Shown: piece by piece, positions 7,854 to 15,598 of the stretch | Position numbering within the stretch: position 1 is the stretch's first letter | How the letters are laid out: each line of letters opens with the position of its first letter | Source: DASZHJ01 sp035541215 | GTDB taxonomy: Bacteria; Pseudomonadota; Alphaproteobacteria; ATCC43930; CGMCC-115725 | NCBI GenBank assembly: GCA_035541215.1 | Contig: DATKNV010000037.1 | Coordinates: forward strand, 1-25,581 | Direction of reading: 5' to 3' | Length of the DNA stretch: 25,581 nt | Program-made: the position numbers and the translations under genes | The notes under the pieces: model-generated | The model's database searches: none | What the model saw: only the letters and a program-made list of their open reading frames with translations | Told to the model about the DNA's origin: nothing

Positions 7854-8882
7854 ATGCGCGTCACACGCCTGTTTGCGATCCTTTTCTGCCTGGTTGCGAC
7901 GCCCGCATGGAGCCACCAGGCTCAGCTCGCCTTCGACGTCGCGGCGGATTTCTCGCCGGCCTTTCCGACCAATCTGATCCCGGCCAACGCTCACCATTTC
8001 GCCATCGTCTACAAATTCGAGGGTCAGCCGCCGAAGCACCTCCATACTCGCTTCGTGGCCGTCGAGGTGCCCGGGGTGGACGCGGGCAAGGTGGCGATGG
8101 AAGCCGACGCCTCGATCGGCAAGGGCTGGCTTCGCGCAGTGACCCGCTACACCGTGGGACGCCACTTCCCGGAAGGGCGGTACCGCGTGGAGATCACCGG
8201 CGACGGAGAGGCCTGGCCGAGCTTCGAATTCGCGGCGACCCGCCCGATCGACATGCCCGCCATAAAGAAGGCCGAGGAGGTGATGCCCCTTCGCCCGGGC
8301 GCGGTATGGGAATATCAGTTCGTGTCGGTCGAGCAGCCGAGCCCCGGCATCCGCGTGCGCGTCCCGGAGATCCCCGCCGCCGACGCCGACGGCATGCTGC
8401 GAGCGACGATGACGCGAACCCTGGTGGAGTCCGACGGCAAGACGCTCCATTTCGCCCTCGCGCGCAATCAGCAGCAGATGCTGGAGGAATGGCAGCAAGT
8501 CACGAATCGCGGCATCGCGGTGGTGAAGCGCGCCTCTTATGGCGAGACGGCCGCCTTCGATCCGCCGGCGGTCAGCATTCCCTTGCCTCTGTCGGGTCCC
8601 TACCAGTCGTGGTCGTGGTATCCCAAGGGCCACGAATTTACTCAGAGCTACGAGATGTGGGGCCCGGTTCCGATCAAGGTCGGGAATTCGCAGCGGAACG
8701 GCTTCGTCATCCTGCAGACGCAGAAGATCAAGGGCGAGACGATGCCCACGAGCAGCGCCGAATACCATGTCGTCCCGGGTATCGGCGTCGTGCATTCGAT
8801 CGAGATCGAGGCCACCGGGAACGGGGTTCTGCGCATGCGGAACGAGATGACTCTGGTGAAGGGACCGGACGGCGCGCTCTGA
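7854..8882 (+). CDS. Exported protein of unknown function
   Basis: I do not recognise the family. The 342-residue product begins with a Sec-type signal peptide, MRVTRLFAILFCLVATPAWS, with likely cleavage after AWS at residue 20. The mature part starts with HQAQLAFDV. It looks like two beta-rich regions: residues 21-130 (including HHFAIVYKFEG and GRYRVEITGDGEAWPSFEF) and residues 140-342, opening with MPLRPGAVWEYQFVSVE. There are no cysteines after the signal peptide. The ATG at 7854 is chosen because AGGGAG lies seven bases upstream and the signal peptide begins there; an in-frame TTG at 7836 is weaker. It follows the aminotransferase by 78 bases on the same strand and may be cotranscribed. 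Confidence 0.75.
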   Translation: MRVTRLFAILFCLVATPAWSHQAQLAFDVAADFSPAFPTNLIPANAHHFAIVYKFEGQPPKHLHTRFVAVEVPGVDAGKVAMEADASIGKGWLRAVTRYTVGRHFPEGRYRVEITGDGEAWPSFEFAATRPIDMPAIKKAEEVMPLRPGAVWEYQFVSVEQPSPGIRVRVPEIPAADADGMLRATMTRTLVESDGKTLHFALARNQQQMLEEWQQVTNRGIAVVKRASYGETAAFDPPAVSIPLPLSGPYQSWSWYPKGHEFTQSYEMWGPVPIKVGNSQRNGFVILQTQKIKGETMPTSSAEYHVVPGIGVVHSIEIEATGNGVLRMRNEMTLVKGPDGAL

Positions 8883-8895
8883 GCGCCGAGGCGGC

Positions 8896-9807
8896 TCAGC
8901 TCGCGACCCCCAGCGCCTTCGCGCGGGCGAGGAGGCGCTGGGCGCTCAGGTAGAACGGCACCTCCACCATGAGCCCCTCGACCTCGACGCGGTCCTCGCC
9001 GCGGGCGCGGGCGGCCTCGAAGGCCCGGATGACGGCCTTTGCCTGACGCACCTCCTCGGCCGCGGGCGTCATCACCGCGTTGATGGCGGCGATGTGGGCG
9101 GGATTGACGGCGCTCTTCGCGACATAGCCCATGCGCCGCGCCGCGCGCGCGTCGGCCTCGCAGCCCGCGAGATCGGCGAAAGTGTAGGGGCAATCGATCG
9201 AGAGCACTTTGGCCGCCGTGCATTCGACGTGGAGGCGCTGGCGCGCGTAGCGCAGCTCCTCGGCCTCGCGCGTGCGGGGAGCGCCGAGATCGGCCGCCAT
9301 GTCCTCGGTCGAGCCCAGCACCGCCGTGACGCGGGGACTTGCAGTCGCGATCGCGAAGGTCTCGATGAGGCCGCGGGCGGTCTCGATGTTGGGCGCGAGC
9401 TCGGTCGAGCCGGAGGGAATGCCATGGGCGTATTCGAGGCGGAGCACCTCCTCCGCGAGCGCCACCACCTGCCGCCGCTCCGTCACCTTGGACATGAGCA
9501 CGATGTCCGGCTTTCCCGCCATGACCGCAGCGAGATCGGCGCGGCCCTCGGTCTCCAGCGGATTGATCCGCACGCCCGCAAGCGCCCCGGCCGCACGCCA
9601 GGCGTGGTAAATCTCCGGTGCCAGCGCCCTCGCCTCGGGTCGGCGCGCGGGCGGGGTGAAATCCTCGAGCTCCTGGATCAGCACGTCGGCGCCGGTCGCG
9701 GCGGCGGCGAGCAGGCCCTCGCGGTCGGCGCCCGGGAGGAAGAGCCAGGAGCGGCGTAGCGCCGGCGGACGGCGGCGGGAAGCGGCGAGGGTCGGCATCG
9801 CCGCCAT
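8896..9807 (-). CDS. CoA ester lyase, HpcH/HpaI aldolase / CitE family
   Basis: This 303-residue TIM-barrel lyase resembles malyl-CoA, citramalyl-CoA and citrate lyase beta enzymes, which cleave 3-hydroxyacyl-CoA such as malyl-CoA to acetyl-CoA plus a keto acid such as glyoxylate, using Mg2+. Visible signatures are RRSWLFLPG (18-26), the ELEDF acidic strand (46-50), R80 in VRINPLET, the metal-ligand E142 in PNIETARG and GSTEDMAADLG (165-175), followed by a C-terminal lid. The frame stays open far upstream, but similarity begins here; ATG codons at 9807 and 9798 are both possible. It is divergent from the hydratase gene with an 81-base gap. The glyoxylate-type aminotransferase nearby makes a malyl-CoA-like substrate attractive but unproven. 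Confidence 0.85.
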   Translation of the reverse strand: MAAMPTLAASRRRPPALRRSWLFLPGADREGLLAAAATGADVLIQELEDFTPPARRPEARALAPEIYHAWRAAGALAGVRINPLETEGRADLAAVMAGKPDIVLMSKVTERRQVVALAEEVLRLEYAHGIPSGSTELAPNIETARGLIETFAIATASPRVTAVLGSTEDMAADLGAPRTREAEELRYARQRLHVECTAAKVLSIDCPYTFADLAGCEADARAARRMGYVAKSAVNPAHIAAINAVMTPAAEEVRQAKAVIRAFEAARARGEDRVEVEGLMVEVPFYLSAQRLLARAKALGVAS

Positions 9808-9888
9808 GGTGACGCCTGCGGCGCGCGCGGGCAATGGCGCGGATGAGCTAAGATGCCGGCGGCATATATTTCGAGGGGGAGCCGCCGC

Positions 9889-10662
9889 ATGACCCAATCG
9901 CCGACGATCGAGCTCGCGGAGCGCCTGGCCGAAGCTTGGCGCACGGGCACGCTCGTGGATTTGCCGCCGGAGCTCGTGCCGGGAGATGCCGCCGCGGCCT
10001 ATCGCGCGCAGAGCGCGCTCATCGAGCGGCTCATCCCGCGGCTCGGACCCATCGTCGGCTGGAAGGTGGGCGCCCCGTCGCCGAGCGCCGAGCCCAATGC
10101 GGCGCCGCTGCTCGCCGATCTGGTACAGCCCTCGCCCGCGCGTTTCGGCGCGGCGCGGCTGCGCGTGCGGGGGCTCGAGGCCGAGCTCGCCTTCCGCTTC
10201 GGGCGCGATCTGCCGCCGCGGTCCTCGGCCTATGGCGAGACCGAGGTCGCTGCCGCGATCCAGTCGCTCCACCCGGCGATCGAGCTCGTGGACTCGCGGC
10301 TCAGGGATTGGCAGGCGGCACCGCCCCTTGCGCGCCTCGCGGATACCCAGAGCAACGGCGGGTTCTGCTTCGGGCCGGCGGTCTCGAGATGGCGCGGGGT
10401 CGATTTCCTGGCGCAGAAGGTCGTCCTGATCCTGGACGGGCGGGCAGCCGCCGAGGCTCAGGGCGGGAACGCCGCGGGGCATCCGCTGCGCCTTCTGGTT
10501 TGGCTCGCCAATCACGCCGCAAGGCTCGGCCGGGGGCTCAGGGCCGGCGATATTGTCACGACGGGTAGCCACACCCCCTTAATATTTGCGCATTCAAATA
10601 GCACCTCCGTCGCGGATTTCCCGGGGGTGGGCCGGTCGAGTCTCGATATTTCCGATACTTAG
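9889..10662 (+). CDS. 2-keto-4-pentenoate hydratase / fumarylacetoacetase-family enzyme
   Basis: This 257-residue protein is of the MhpD/HpcG/DmpE type, which hydrates 2-oxopent-4-enoates or decarboxylates oxalocrotonates in meta-cleavage pathways. Seen features are the N-terminal AAYRAQSALI helix (37-46), GWKVGA (57-62), metal ligands in LEAELAF (E97, E99) and AIELVDSRL (E132), and the TTGSHTP loop (224-230) near the C-terminus. Its length is typical. The ATG at 9889 follows GAGGGGGA by eight bases; the longer in-frame ATG at 9853 lacks such a site. It is divergent from the CoA-ester lyase. No ring-cleavage genes are visible, so the physiological substrate is open. Confidence 0.85.
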   Translation: MTQSPTIELAERLAEAWRTGTLVDLPPELVPGDAAAAYRAQSALIERLIPRLGPIVGWKVGAPSPSAEPNAAPLLADLVQPSPARFGAARLRVRGLEAELAFRFGRDLPPRSSAYGETEVAAAIQSLHPAIELVDSRLRDWQAAPPLARLADTQSNGGFCFGPAVSRWRGVDFLAQKVVLILDGRAAAEAQGGNAAGHPLRLLVWLANHAARLGRGLRAGDIVTTGSHTPLIFAHSNSTSVADFPGVGRSSLDISDT

Positions 10663-10884
10663 GCGGAGTCGGCCGCAGCCGGAATTCCCGAGTCGGATCA
10701 GGGGGCTGGCGAATGTCCTGGTTTGATAACGAATTCTTAAGTATACGCTATTATTCAGAGAATGCCGGACTTTACCGTGAAACCGGCGAGTGGGGCGGTG
10801 CTTCGGGGAATGGGATCGGCCGTTGAGGCGAGTTCCAGTCCCGGCGGCACCCCAAAAGGGCGCGGTTGAGGTGGTGGCGGCACG
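10663..10884 (+). promoter_or_regulatory. Upstream region of the signalling block, with an AT-rich segment
   Basis: This 222-base gap precedes the receiver-kinase gene. Bases 10720-10760 are much more AT-rich than the surroundings and contain TTGATA (10723-10728) and TATTAT (10749-10754). The 20-base spacing is too long for a standard sigma-70 promoter, so I mark only a probable promoter region. A good Shine-Dalgarno-like GAGGTGG sits at 10868-10874. Confidence 0.35.
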
Positions 10885-12615
10885 GTGTCGCGGGACGAGC
10901 GTCCCGCGACCGAATCGGGCCGCCGACAGCTGCGAGGGCGGCTCGCTCGCATCTCGCGGCGGGCCATGGGGAGCGGGTTGACGCGCGTGAGACGGCAGAT
11001 CGTAGCGATCGTCGACGATCGCATCACGAACCTGAAGATTCTCGAGCGACTCGCGACGTCGCTGAGCGACCGCGTCAGCGTCAAGACCTTCGACAATCCT
11101 TTGGCGGCTCTCGCCTTCGCCTCGACGCAAGAGCCGGACATCGTCATCACGGACTTCAAGATGCCCGAGCTCGACGGCGCCGAGTTCATCCGCCGCTTCC
11201 GCGCGCTCGAGAATTGCGTTGACGTGCCCGTGATGGTTATCACGGCCTACGAGGACAAGGACCTCCGCTATCGCGCGCTCGAGGCGGGCGCCACCGACTA
11301 TCTCCTGAGCCCGGTCGATCATCACGAGTTCCGCGTGCGCTCGCGCAACCTGTTGACGCTCCGGCACCAGCAGCTCCTGCTCAAGGAGCGCGCGATCTCG
11401 CTCGAGGAGCGCATGATCGAGGAGGAGCGCCGGCACCAGGATGCGCTCCGCCACAGCCACGAGCTGCTGCTGCGCGTGATCGACGCCGTTCCCGTGCGCG
11501 TCAGCGCCACCGACAAGGACGGCCGCTTCGTCTTCGCCAACGAGGCCTTCGCCCGCGCGATCGGGCGCCCCGTGCAGGCGATGATCGGGCGGACGCCGGA
11601 GGAGCTCCGGCCCGGCGCCGAGGCCGGGGCCGCGATGGAGATGGACCGCAAGCTCATCGCGCGCGAGGCGAAGCCCGCGCCCTTCGAGGCGACGGTGCGC
11701 GACCTCGGGGGCGAGGAGCGGGTGCTCCTCGTCAATAAGGCCGTCCTCGACGACGACGTGGGCCGGCCGATGCTGGTGGTGACCGTCTCGCTCGACATCA
11801 CCGACCGCAAGAAGGCGGAGCTCGCCGTGCTCGCGGCCAAGGAGGACGCGGAGCTCGCCAATCACAGCAAGACCGAGTTCCTCGCGAACATGAGCCACGA
11901 GCTCAGAACTCCCCTCAACGCGATCATCGGCTTCTCCCAGCTCATGGCGGACGAGGTGCTGGGGCCGCTCGGCAACTCCAAATATTCCGGCTACGCGCGC
12001 GACATCTGCAACAGCGCCGAGCATCTCCTCGGCATCATCAACGACATCCTCGACGTCTCGAAGCTCGAGGCCGGCAAGCTCGAGATCGAGGAAGAGGTGC
12101 TGGACGTCGCGCAGATCGTGCGCAATCTCCTGCACTTCGTCTCGGACCGCGCGGGCGCGCTCGAGGTCGCGATCGACACCGAGATCGACCGCGAGCTGCC
12201 GCGGCTGCGCGCGGATTCGCGCAAGCTCAAGCAGGTGCTGCTCAACCTCGTCACCAACGCGCTCAAATTCAGCCACCCCGGCGGCCGCGTGCTGCTGCAG
12301 GCGCGGAGCCAAGGGGGCGCCGTAGCGATCGACGTGATCGACCGCGGCATCGGCATGGACGAGGCGGAGATCGCGACCGCGATCACGCGCTTCGGGCAGG
12401 TCGCGAGCACCTGGAACCGCAAGCACGCCGGGACGGGCCTCGGATTGCCGCTGGCGATCGGCCTCGTCGAGCTGCACGGCGGCGCGCTCGAGATCAAGAG
12501 CCGCAAGGGCGAGGGCACGACCGTGACCGTCGTCTTCCCCGCCGAGCGCTCGGTCCCGCTCGAGACGGTGGGCGTGGCGGAGCATCGCGCTTCCGACCCC
12601 GCCACCGCGCCGTGA
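10885..12615 (+). CDS. Receiver-PAS-histidine kinase, RpfG-like receiver on a kinase
   Basis: This 576-residue soluble signalling protein has an N-terminal receiver (about 38-155) with acidic pair D44/D45, phosphoacceptor D90 in DFKMPELDG and T120. The invariant lysine before proline is a serine (S142 in LLSPVD). A charged coiled-coil linker (about 154-190, RNLLTLRHQQ then ERAISLEERM) precedes a PAS domain (about 192-308). Next come HisKA with H338 (NMSHELRTPLN) and HATPase with N458 (NLVTNAL), DRGIGMD (486-492) and GTGLGL. There are no membrane segments. As I recall, the receiver-linker resembles RpfG, where an HD-GYP domain would follow. The GTG start has a GAGGTGG site ten bases away; an ATG at 10966 would remove only an arginine-rich tail. 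The RpfC-like kinase follows by 37 bases. Confidence 0.85.
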   Translation: MSRDERPATESGRRQLRGRLARISRRAMGSGLTRVRRQIVAIVDDRITNLKILERLATSLSDRVSVKTFDNPLAALAFASTQEPDIVITDFKMPELDGAEFIRRFRALENCVDVPVMVITAYEDKDLRYRALEAGATDYLLSPVDHHEFRVRSRNLLTLRHQQLLLKERAISLEERMIEEERRHQDALRHSHELLLRVIDAVPVRVSATDKDGRFVFANEAFARAIGRPVQAMIGRTPEELRPGAEAGAAMEMDRKLIAREAKPAPFEATVRDLGGEERVLLVNKAVLDDDVGRPMLVVTVSLDITDRKKAELAVLAAKEDAELANHSKTEFLANMSHELRTPLNAIIGFSQLMADEVLGPLGNSKYSGYARDICNSAEHLLGIINDILDVSKLEAGKLEIEEEVLDVAQIVRNLLHFVSDRAGALEVAIDTEIDRELPRLRADSRKLKQVLLNLVTNALKFSHPGGRVLLQARSQGGAVAIDVIDRGIGMDEAEIATAITRFGQVASTWNRKHAGTGLGLPLAIGLVELHGGALEIKSRKGEGTTVTVVFPAERSVPLETVGVAEHRASDPATAP

Positions 12616-12652
12616 GCGGATTCGGCTGACCGGCGGGAGGGACAGCGGTGCC

Positions 12653-15415
12653 GTGATCGAGCAGCGGACTTCGCCCTCTCCCGAGCCCCTCGACCCCGTA
12701 ATTCGCCGGCGCGCCAGCACCATCGTGCTGGCCCTTGCCGTCGCCGCCTTCCTCTCGCCGGCTCTCCTCGCCTACGTGCTCTGGGGCCTGAAGCAGGCCT
12801 CCTACTTCCCGCTGAACGGATTGCCGCTGCTGGCGGGCCTGTTCGCGGGCGCGACCGCCTGCGGCGTCACCGCGCTCTGGCGCTCGCTCGAGAGGATCGT
12901 GCGCGAGTTCTCGTACCGCCCGGACAGCGAGCACGAGCAGATCCTGATCCGCGTCATCTTCGTCAGCATCGTCTTCGACTACAGCCTCGCGGCCTTGAGC
13001 CTAGAGCCCGGGGATCCCTGGCTCGTGAGCTCGGTCCTTCTCCTCGGCATCGGTCTCGTGGTCGTGAGCTGGGGCTTCCTGCTGCACCTCATGCTGCGGC
13101 CGGGACAGTCGCTCTGGCGCCGGCGCCTCGCGATGCTCGCGGACCTGGGGTTCCTCTCGATCTACCTGCATTTCGGCGGCGAATCCGCGGCCGCCTGGTA
13201 CGGCATCTATCTCTGGGTCGGCATCGGCAACGGCCTGCGCTATGGCCTGAAGCCGCTCTTCCAATCGACCGTGGTGAGCGTCCTCGGCTTCGCCGCGGTG
13301 ATCGCGACGACACCCTTCTGGCAGATGCATCTCCCGCTCGCCGTGGGGCTCGTGCTCTCGCTGATGGTGCTCCCGGCCTATCTGACCGCGCTCATCCGCA
13401 ACCTCACTGAGGCAAAGGCCCAGGCCGAGGAGGCGAACGCCGCCAAGAGCCGCTTCCTGGCGATCATGAGCCACGAGCTCCGCACGCCGCTCAACGCCAT
13501 GATCGGGATGGATGCGATCCTCCGCCGCACCCGGCTCGACGCGCGTCAGCGCGACATGCTCGCGACCATGAACTCCTCGGCGCGGGCGCTCCTCGCGCTC
13601 ATCAACGACATCCTCGACATCTCCAAGATCGAGGCCGGCAAGTTCGCGCCCACGGTCGAGCCCTTCGACCTGCACGCGGTCCTGAACGGCACGCTCGCGA
13701 TGCTGCGCCCGCAGGCGCTCGCCAAGGACCTGAAGCTCGATTGCCGCATCGATCCCGAGCTCCCCTACGCGCTCCGGGGCTGGCCGCATCAGCTCCGCCA
13801 GATCGTGACCAACCTCGTCGCAAACGCCATCAAGTTCACGGAGAAGGGCCGCATCTCCGTCATCGCGGACGCGGTCTCCGTCGACGCCGCGAGCGCGAGC
13901 CTGCGGCTTGCGGTCCGAGACGAGGGGATCGGCGTCCCGCAGGAGGCGCAGGAGAAGATCTTCGACCTCTTCACCCAGGCCGACGGCGCGGTGACGCGGC
14001 GCTACGGCGGCACCGGCCTCGGCCTCGCGATCGTGAAGCAGCTCGTTGAGCTCATGGGCGGCACGGTGTCGGTCGCGAGCATTCCCGGCAAGGGCAGCAC
14101 CTTCACGGTCGAGCTCGCCTTCGCGCGCGAGCCCGAGGAGGCCGGCGAGACCTTCGATCTTCGCAAGCGCGTCATCCTCGCGGTCACCGACGACAGCACG
14201 CTCGTGACCTGGCTCCACCAGCGCATCGAGACCTGGCACGGTACGCTCCGGAGCTTCCGCGACGTGGCGGCGGCGGCGCAGTTCATCGCGGCGCGGCCCC
14301 CCGACGATGCGCGCCCCATCCTCTTCGTCGACGGCCGCCGCGATCCCGTCGATGCCTTGAGCGTCGCCGGGCGCGCGGGGACGGCCACGCTCGAGCCGCT
14401 GACGCTCCTGCTCTCGGACGCGGGCCATGCGGCCTCGCTCTCGAGCCTCGCGGGCGCCCGCGTCGCCTCCCTCCTCGTCGACCCCATCGACGAGGAGCGG
14501 CTCCGCCGCGCGCTTCGCGCGCTGCCCGCGCCGGAGACGGCGCACGCGCCCGCAATCGAGGGCGAGGAGTCCGGGAAATCCGGCGAGATCACCACGACGC
14601 GCCGGCCGCTCAAGATCCTGCTCGCCGAGGACAACGCGCCCAATCGCATGATCATCCAGCGCATCCTCGAGCTCGCGGGCCACGCCTGCGTCACCGCCGG
14701 CGACGGCGAGGAGGCGCTGCAGATCCTCGATCAGCCCGGCATCGACCTCGTCCTCATGGACATCAACATGCCCGAGCTCAGCGGCTACGAGGCGGCGAAG
14801 CTCTATCGCATGGCGCACATGGACGAGCCGAGGCTCCCGATCCTGGCGCTCACCGCCGACGCCACGAGCCAGACCGAGCGGCTCTGCCGCGAGGCCGGGA
14901 TGGACGGGGTGCTGACGAAGCCGATCGAGGCGACGCATCTGCTCGCGACGATCGAGAGCATCTCGGAGCGCGCCTCGGCGGGGGCGCTCCCCGAGACGTC
15001 CGCCGCTCCGAGCGTCGTCACGCCCATCGCCCAGCATCCCCGCTACGGCGTCGATGGCGGCGCCGTCCTCGATGAGGCTGCGGTCGAGGCGCTCAAGGCG
15101 CTCGGCGCCGGCAGCGACTTCTTCAACGACGTGATCGAGAATTTCCGCTCGGACGTGCGCGAGATCCTCGACAACATGGCGCGCGCGATGGCGAAGCGCG
15201 ACATCCGCGCCTTCCGCGACCACGCGCATTCGCTCCGCAGCAGCGCCGCCCACATCGGCGCCGTCCGCTTCTACCGCACGCTCTTCTCGCTCCGCGACCT
15301 CACGGCGCAGCAGCTCGAGAAGGAAGGAGCCTCCCTCCTCGACAAGCTCCGCGGCGAATACACGAAACTCGACGCCGCCCTACGGCAGAAGGTCCAGGAA
15401 GCGCGCCGCGGTTAA
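12653..15415 (+). CDS. rpfC: RpfC-like membrane hybrid sensor kinase with Hpt domain
   Basis: This 920-residue hybrid kinase probably senses a DSF-type fatty-acid signal. The N-terminus has about seven or eight hydrophobic spans (22-45, 57-77, 100-117, 123-148, 160-174, 182-195, 203-221, 226-248). The segment from DSEHEQILIR (91-100) through IGNGLRYG (191-198) resembles the RpfC input domain as I remember it. Then come HisKA (H274 in MSHELRTPLN), HATPase (N391, DEGIGV, GGTGLGLAI), a degenerate receiver (about 504-625; D560 kept, the lysine replaced by D610), a canonical receiver (about 653-770; D703, T734, K756) and Hpt (about 805-910; H859 in AHSLRSSAAHIGA). It converges on the rpfF-like gene, as rpfC and rpfF do in Xanthomonas. 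The GTG start has GGGAGG 12 bases upstream. Confidence 0.82.
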   Translation: MIEQRTSPSPEPLDPVIRRRASTIVLALAVAAFLSPALLAYVLWGLKQASYFPLNGLPLLAGLFAGATACGVTALWRSLERIVREFSYRPDSEHEQILIRVIFVSIVFDYSLAALSLEPGDPWLVSSVLLLGIGLVVVSWGFLLHLMLRPGQSLWRRRLAMLADLGFLSIYLHFGGESAAAWYGIYLWVGIGNGLRYGLKPLFQSTVVSVLGFAAVIATTPFWQMHLPLAVGLVLSLMVLPAYLTALIRNLTEAKAQAEEANAAKSRFLAIMSHELRTPLNAMIGMDAILRRTRLDARQRDMLATMNSSARALLALINDILDISKIEAGKFAPTVEPFDLHAVLNGTLAMLRPQALAKDLKLDCRIDPELPYALRGWPHQLRQIVTNLVANAIKFTEKGRISVIADAVSVDAASASLRLAVRDEGIGVPQEAQEKIFDLFTQADGAVTRRYGGTGLGLAIVKQLVELMGGTVSVASIPGKGSTFTVELAFAREPEEAGETFDLRKRVILAVTDDSTLVTWLHQRIETWHGTLRSFRDVAAAAQFIAARPPDDARPILFVDGRRDPVDALSVAGRAGTATLEPLTLLLSDAGHAASLSSLAGARVASLLVDPIDEERLRRALRALPAPETAHAPAIEGEESGKSGEITTTRRPLKILLAEDNAPNRMIIQRILELAGHACVTAGDGEEALQILDQPGIDLVLMDINMPELSGYEAAKLYRMAHMDEPRLPILALTADATSQTERLCREAGMDGVLTKPIEATHLLATIESISERASAGALPETSAAPSVVTPIAQHPRYGVDGGAVLDEAAVEALKALGAGSDFFNDVIENFRSDVREILDNMARAMAKRDIRAFRDHAHSLRSSAAHIGAVRFYRTLFSLRDLTAQQLEKEGASLLDKLRGEYTKLDAALRQKVQEARRG

Positions 15416-15416
15416 T

Positions 15417-15571
15417 CCCCCTCTCCCGGGGAACGCGGAGGAGGGTTGGGGCCCAGCTCCGAGTATTGGGAGGGAGAGGATGGCGCCGACGGAGTCTCCT
15501 CGGCCGGCACCCTCACCTTCCCGGCGCTACGCGCCAGGCCCCTTCCTCTCCCGCCTGCGGCGGGAGAGGGG
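15417..15571. repeat. Composite palindromic intergenic element, eroded copy
   Basis: This has the same plan as the element at 3216-3357, between the convergent rpfC- and rpfF-like genes. The right half is well kept: CACCCTCACC, a GGCGCTACGCGCC hairpin (15523-15535) and a perfect 11-bp stem CCTCTCCCGCC (15545-15555/15559-15569). The left half (CCCTCTCCCGGGG, then GGGTTGGGGCCC) has lost most of its pairing. It probably terminates transcription from both sides. Confidence 0.78.
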
Positions 15572-15598
15572 ATATTGCCTCTTTGGCTAGATGATCGA

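Noticed and set aside
6411..8795. 794-codon minus-strand frame opposite the aminotransferase and secreted protein
   Set aside because: It starts inside a repeat palindrome, has no recognisable domain, and lies opposite a clearly conserved PLP enzyme.
10723..10754. Sigma-70 promoter TTGATA...TATTAT before the receiver-kinase gene
   Set aside because: The spacing is 20 bases, longer than functional sigma-70 promoters usually allow. I list only the region as probably regulatory.
13001..15253. 750-codon minus-strand open frame opposite the RpfC-like gene
   Set aside because: The plus strand has complete kinase, receiver and Hpt motifs. The antisense product is low-complexity (Arg/Glu/Asp/Ala-rich) with no motif.
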